DNA from: JBEOJY01 sp040275305
GTDB taxonomy: Bacteria > Pseudomonadota > Alphaproteobacteria > UBA9219
DNA length: 8,610 nt
NCBI GenBank assembly: GCA_040275305.1
Contig: JBEOJY010000006.1
Span: forward strand, 1-8,610
Direction of reading: 5' to 3'
Shown: positions 6,277 through 8,610 of the stretch, piece after piece
Position numbering within the stretch: the stretch's first letter is position 1
How the letters are laid out: each line of letters opens with the position of its first letter
Program-made: the position numbers and the translations under genes
The notes under the pieces: model-generated
Database searches by the model: none
What the model saw: only the letters and a program-made list of their open reading frames with translations
Told to the model about the DNA's origin: nothing

Positions 6277-7107
6277 ATGATTGATAATTTGCGCCCGTCG
6301 AATGGACACGGTGCGGATGGGGGCAGTTGCGCAGCCCCGGCGAGAGCGCTGCGATTCCGCGCTATCTGGATTTCCGACCTGCATCTTGGCACGCGCGGCT
6401 GCAAGGCGAAGGCGCTTGTGGATTTTCTCGATCACGTCGAGTCCGACTATCTTTATCTGGTAGGAGACATCGTTGACGGGTGGCGCTTGCGCAAGCGCTG
6501 GTACTGGCCTGCGCGGCACAATGATGTGATCCAGCGCGTGATCCGCCGCGCGCAGCAGGGGACGCGCGTGGTTTATCTTCCCGGCAATCATGACGAGGCG
6601 GCGCGGCAATTCTGCGGCCTCAACTTCGGCGGCATTCCGGTCGTGGACGAGATCGTGCATGAGACGGCGGATGGAAGGCGGCTTCTGGTGCTGCATGGCG
6701 ACCAGTTCGACGCGGTGGTTGGCTGCGCCAAATGGCTCGCGCATCTGGGCGATTATGCTTACAGCTTCGCGATGGTCGTTAGCGCAGTCTTCAATTTCGT
6801 GCGGCAGAACATGGGGTTTCCGTACTGGTCCTTGTCGGCGTGGCTCAAGCACAAGGTGAAGAACGCGGTTGATCACATCGGCGATTACGAGAATTTCATC
6901 GTCGAACGCGCGGGACATCATCGCGCGACGGGAGTCGTTTGCGGACATATTCACTATGCCGATATTAGGCAGGTCGGGAGCGTTCTCTACTGCAACGACG
7001 GCGACTGGGTGGAATCTTGCACGGCGCTGGTCGAAGATTTCGAGGGCAAGCTTTCGCTGATCCGTTGGCGCGAGGAACGCGAGTCTTTGCTTGGGGCCGC
7101 TACATGA
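6277..7107 (+). CDS. LpxH-like metallophosphoesterase (UDP-2,3-diacylglucosamine diphosphatase family)
   Basis: A 276-residue calcineurin-like phosphoesterase close to the UDP-2,3-diacylglucosamine pyrophosphatase family (COG2908), which cleaves a nucleotide-linked lipid sugar at the inner face of the membrane. The metal-binding motifs are all present in order: SDLHLG (33-38), LVGDIVDGW (61-69), GNHDE (103-107), LHGDQFD (139-145), GHIH (223-226). The region AMVVSAVFNFVRQNMGFPYW (165-184) is the amphipathic/hydrophobic insert expected to hold the acyl chains. The first 25 residues are a poorly conserved Gly/Ala-rich extension, and a start nearer residue 26 is possible but has no better ATG. 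The ribosome site is weak (AGG 4 nt before ATG). It is followed by a GT4 glycosyltransferase, a pairing I recall in alphaproteobacteria, so the true substrate may be another envelope glycolipid rather than the lipid A precursor; that part is inference. Confidence 0.88.
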   Translation: MIDNLRPSNGHGADGGSCAAPARALRFRAIWISDLHLGTRGCKAKALVDFLDHVESDYLYLVGDIVDGWRLRKRWYWPARHNDVIQRVIRRAQQGTRVVYLPGNHDEAARQFCGLNFGGIPVVDEIVHETADGRRLLVLHGDQFDAVVGCAKWLAHLGDYAYSFAMVVSAVFNFVRQNMGFPYWSLSAWLKHKVKNAVDHIGDYENFIVERAGHHRATGVVCGHIHYADIRQVGSVLYCNDGDWVESCTALVEDFEGKLSLIRWREERESLLGAAT

Positions 7108-7134
7108 GTGGCTTTACAGAATCGTTGCTGCTGC

Positions 7135-7238
7135 AGGCGCGTCATCGCGAGCGTTGCGAAGCGATTCAGAGTCACGAGAACCGTCCTTGGTGGTTCTGGA
7201 TTGCCGCGTCGCCTGCGGCTCCTCGCAATGACGAGGCG
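7135..7238. repeat. Palindromic repeat element (MITE/REP-like) with flanking 5-bp direct repeat
   Basis: The core runs 7140-7233 (94 bp). Its ends are inverted: CGTCATCGCGAG (7140-7151) and CTCGCAATGACG (7222-7233), 11 of 12 matching. Inside, GCGATTCAG (7161-7169) pairs with CTGGATTGC (7196-7204) through G-U pairs, and AGAACC (7177-7182) pairs with GGTTCT (7192-7197) around a 9-nt loop, so the whole element can fold into one hairpin. AGGCG stands directly on both sides (7135-7139 and 7234-7238), like a target-site duplication. Conceptual translations give phrases such as VIASVAK and LPRRLRLLAMT, well known from dispersed repeats of this type in proteobacterial genomes. It carries no gene of its own, so it would have moved with help in trans. 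Confidence 0.8.
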
Positions 7239-7248
7239 TTGGTGTGAC

Positions 7249-8295
7249 ATGCGATTTCTGATCGTTTCCGACGCTTGGCATCCGCAGGTCAACGGCGTGG
7301 TACGCACGATCGAGGCGACGGCGCTGGCGTTGGAACGTTTGGGGCATGTGGCGCGCGTGATCGGGCCGGATGTGTCGCGGCGGACGACGTTTTCCGCGCC
7401 GTCTTATCCTTCAATCAAGCTTGAATTCTTCGCGCGGGCGCGGCTGCGGCGAGAGATGGATGCCTTTCGGCCTGATGCTGTGCATCTGGCGACCGAGGGG
7501 CCTCTTGGGTGGTCGGCGCGGGCCTTGTGTCTGGCGCAGGGCCGATCGTTCACGACGGCTTATCATACTCGGTTTCCTGAATATCTAGCGGCGCGGGCGC
7601 CACGTTCGGCGGCGTGTTCGGTGCTGGGAGCTACTTATGCGGCGTTGCGGCTATTCCATGCGCCAGCGCATGCCGTGATGGTGGCGACGCAGTCTATAGC
7701 GCGGGATTTGTCTACGCGGAAATTCAAGCGTATCGCGCAGTGGTCGCGCGGGGTCGATACGGCGGTGTTCCGGCCTTATCAGGGGCAGGTCGCGGCTTAT
7801 GAAGGGTTGCGACGTCCGGTGTTGCTTTGTGTCGGGCGCGTGGCGGTCGAGAAGAACCTTCGCGCGTTTTTGTCGCTTAACACGGTTGGCAGCAAGGTCG
7901 TGATCGGGGATGGGCCGGATTTGGCCATGTTGCGGAAGGATTATCCGGACGCGCATTTTCTTGGCGCGATGGAAGGCGAGGCACTGGGACGGCATTACGC
8001 GGCGGCGGATGTGTTCGTGTTTCCCTCGCTGACCGACACGTTTGGGCTGGTGCTTCTGGAAGCTTGCGCGGCGGGGCTGCGCGTTGCGTGCCTGCCCGCG
8101 CCGGGGCCGGTCGATTTGTTCTCCGCGCCGGAGACTGCGGCGTTCGCGGCTCTGGATCACGATCTGGGCCGGGCGGTCGCGCGGGCACTGGCGTTGCCGG
8201 AGAATGCGGCGGGGGCGCGGAAGTTTGCCGAGGGCTATTCGTGGGAGGCGTGCACGCGGCAGTTTTTAGAGGCGCATCAGATTGCTTCCATTTGA
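7249..8295 (+). CDS. GT4-family glycosyltransferase
   Basis: A 348-residue GT-B fold, retaining glycosyltransferase (CAZy GT4), probably membrane-associated and transferring a hexose to an envelope lipid or glycan. N-terminal landmark SDAWHPQVNGVVRT (7-20) is typical of the mannosyl/glycosyl-lipid branch; HTRFPEY (106-112) ends the acceptor half. In the donor half: VGRVAVEKNL (195-204), GDGPD (220-224) and the nucleotide-sugar motif SLTDTFGLVLLEA (260-272), where D263 and E271 form the acidic pair of the EX7E motif, with Asp in the first place. The frame is open back to 7108 (47 more codons), but those codons read through the palindromic repeat, so ATG at 7249 is the real start. GAGG at 7233-7236 is 12 nt away, which is long, so initiation may depend on coupling or be weak. 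The phosphoesterase upstream and a small gene 21 nt downstream suggest an operon. Confidence 0.9.
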   Translation: MRFLIVSDAWHPQVNGVVRTIEATALALERLGHVARVIGPDVSRRTTFSAPSYPSIKLEFFARARLRREMDAFRPDAVHLATEGPLGWSARALCLAQGRSFTTAYHTRFPEYLAARAPRSAACSVLGATYAALRLFHAPAHAVMVATQSIARDLSTRKFKRIAQWSRGVDTAVFRPYQGQVAAYEGLRRPVLLCVGRVAVEKNLRAFLSLNTVGSKVVIGDGPDLAMLRKDYPDAHFLGAMEGEALGRHYAAADVFVFPSLTDTFGLVLLEACAAGLRVACLPAPGPVDLFSAPETAAFAALDHDLGRAVARALALPENAAGARKFAEGYSWEACTRQFLEAHQIASI

Positions 8296-8316
8296 ATTGT
8301 TACAGGGAGAATGACC

Positions 8317-8610
8317 ATGACAGTCAATTGTTCAGAACGTCCGTCACCTTCGCAGAGTGCTTCCGAGACAGAGGAATGGACGGTCAAGAAAGGCAACGAT
8401 GGCGGCCAATGGGTTGTTAAAGCCGATTCCAAGGGTGTCAAGCGGTGGGTGGCGATTCCCAGCGAAAAAGGCAAAGCCTACGAGACGCATTTTAACGGCG
8501 CCCGCGCGTACAAGGTTTTCGTCAGCAAGGATCGCGTCGTCGTCTATGAGCGTTCTGGCTATTGCAAGAAGCGGGTTAAGGGCAAGGATGTGGGGGGGGG
8601 GGGGGGGGGT
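8317..8610 (+). CDS. Hypothetical basic protein (partial, C-terminus beyond right edge)
   Basis: I do not recognise this family. Ninety-eight codons are open to the window edge with no stop. ATG at 8317-8319 has AGGGAG at 8304-8309 with 7-nt spacing; the ATG at 8311 is too close to that site. The first 14 or so residues are polar (Ser/Pro/Glu-rich), with no signal peptide. From about residue 20 the chain alternates short strands with charged turns (EWTVKKG, QWVVKADSKG, RWVAIPSEKG, YKVFVSKDRVVVYER), which suggests a small beta-rich, Lys-rich domain. The repeated W.V-K and V-rich units hint at an internal repeat, but this is weak. The visible end enters an 18-G run, read as Val then six Gly. 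It lies 21 nt after the glycosyltransferase stop, so it is probably in the same operon. Confidence 0.6.
   Translation, partial: MTVNCSERPSPSQSASETEEWTVKKGNDGGQWVVKADSKGVKRWVAIPSEKGKAYETHFNGARAYKVFVSKDRVVVYERSGYCKKRVKGKDVGGGGGG
8592..8609. repeat. Homopolymer G18 tract at right window edge
   Basis: Eighteen consecutive G bases (8592-8609), followed by T as the last base, fall inside the open frame beginning at 8317. Long G tracts within genes are classic sites of slipped-strand mutation and phase variation, but they are also common artefacts at the end of contigs from two-colour sequencing. The two cannot be told apart from this window. Confidence 0.9.

Noticed and set aside
6030..6284. 84-codon plus-strand frame before the phosphoesterase gene, overlapping its start
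   Set aside because: No ribosome site, contains the likely promoter, and the protein has no recognisable features; it overlaps the phosphoesterase start only by chance.
6211..6954. 247-codon minus-strand frame opposite the phosphoesterase gene
   Set aside because: Antisense shadow in high-GC coding DNA. The plus strand carries all metallophosphoesterase motifs.
7140..7233. Possible small RNA, CRISPR repeat or tRNA-like structure
   Set aside because: Single copy here, no regular spacing, no tRNA landmarks; the inverted ends, internal stems and flanking duplication fit a palindromic mobile repeat.
7651..8160. 169-codon minus-strand frame opposite the glycosyltransferase
   Set aside because: Arg-rich shadow; the plus-strand protein has clear GT4 motifs.

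Overview
The window looks like chromosomal DNA from an alphaproteobacterium, possibly of a Rhodospirillales-like lineage. This rests on a YejB-type permease with alphaproteobacterial character, a standalone periplasmic Cache protein next to a chemoreceptor, an LpxH-like phosphoesterase paired with a GT4 glycosyltransferase, fairly high GC with shorter AT-rich islands, and a dispersed palindromic repeat of a type common in this class. The lineage is an inference from gene content, not from a marker gene.

Layout. Positions 1-1778 (minus strand) hold a chemosensory pair: a small secreted single-Cache protein, then a methyl-accepting chemotaxis protein that runs off the left edge. Positions 2007-3999 (minus) hold two tandem, diverged PilT/DotB-like secretion ATPases separated by 4 nt. 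A 265-nt divergent region follows. yejB (4265-5383, plus) lies there without its usual yejA/yejE/yejF partners. It converges on an unrecognised, AT-richer 175-residue gene (5392-5919, minus). A gene-poor AT-rich stretch (5920-6276) carries a near-perfect palindrome and a good sigma70-like promoter. This promoter probably drives the rightward cluster: LpxH-like metallophosphoesterase (6277-7107), GT4 glycosyltransferase (7249-8295) and an unrecognised gene that starts at 8317 and runs off the right edge. The last complete feature is an 18-G run at the right end, inside that reading frame.

How the parts may work together. The Cache protein and receptor probably form a ligand-sensing unit. The two ATPases probably act together or alternately on a type IV secretion or pilus machine encoded elsewhere. 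The phosphoesterase and glycosyltransferase probably act in envelope glycolipid or polysaccharide synthesis. A 94-bp palindromic element flanked by a 5-bp direct repeat sits between these last two genes and looks like an insertion into an operon spacer.

No RNA gene, CRISPR array, transposase gene or phage gene was seen. I did not find a clear new multi-gene system. The best leads are the duplicated ATPase pair, the repeat insertion, the G18 tract and the separate Cache/receptor pair.
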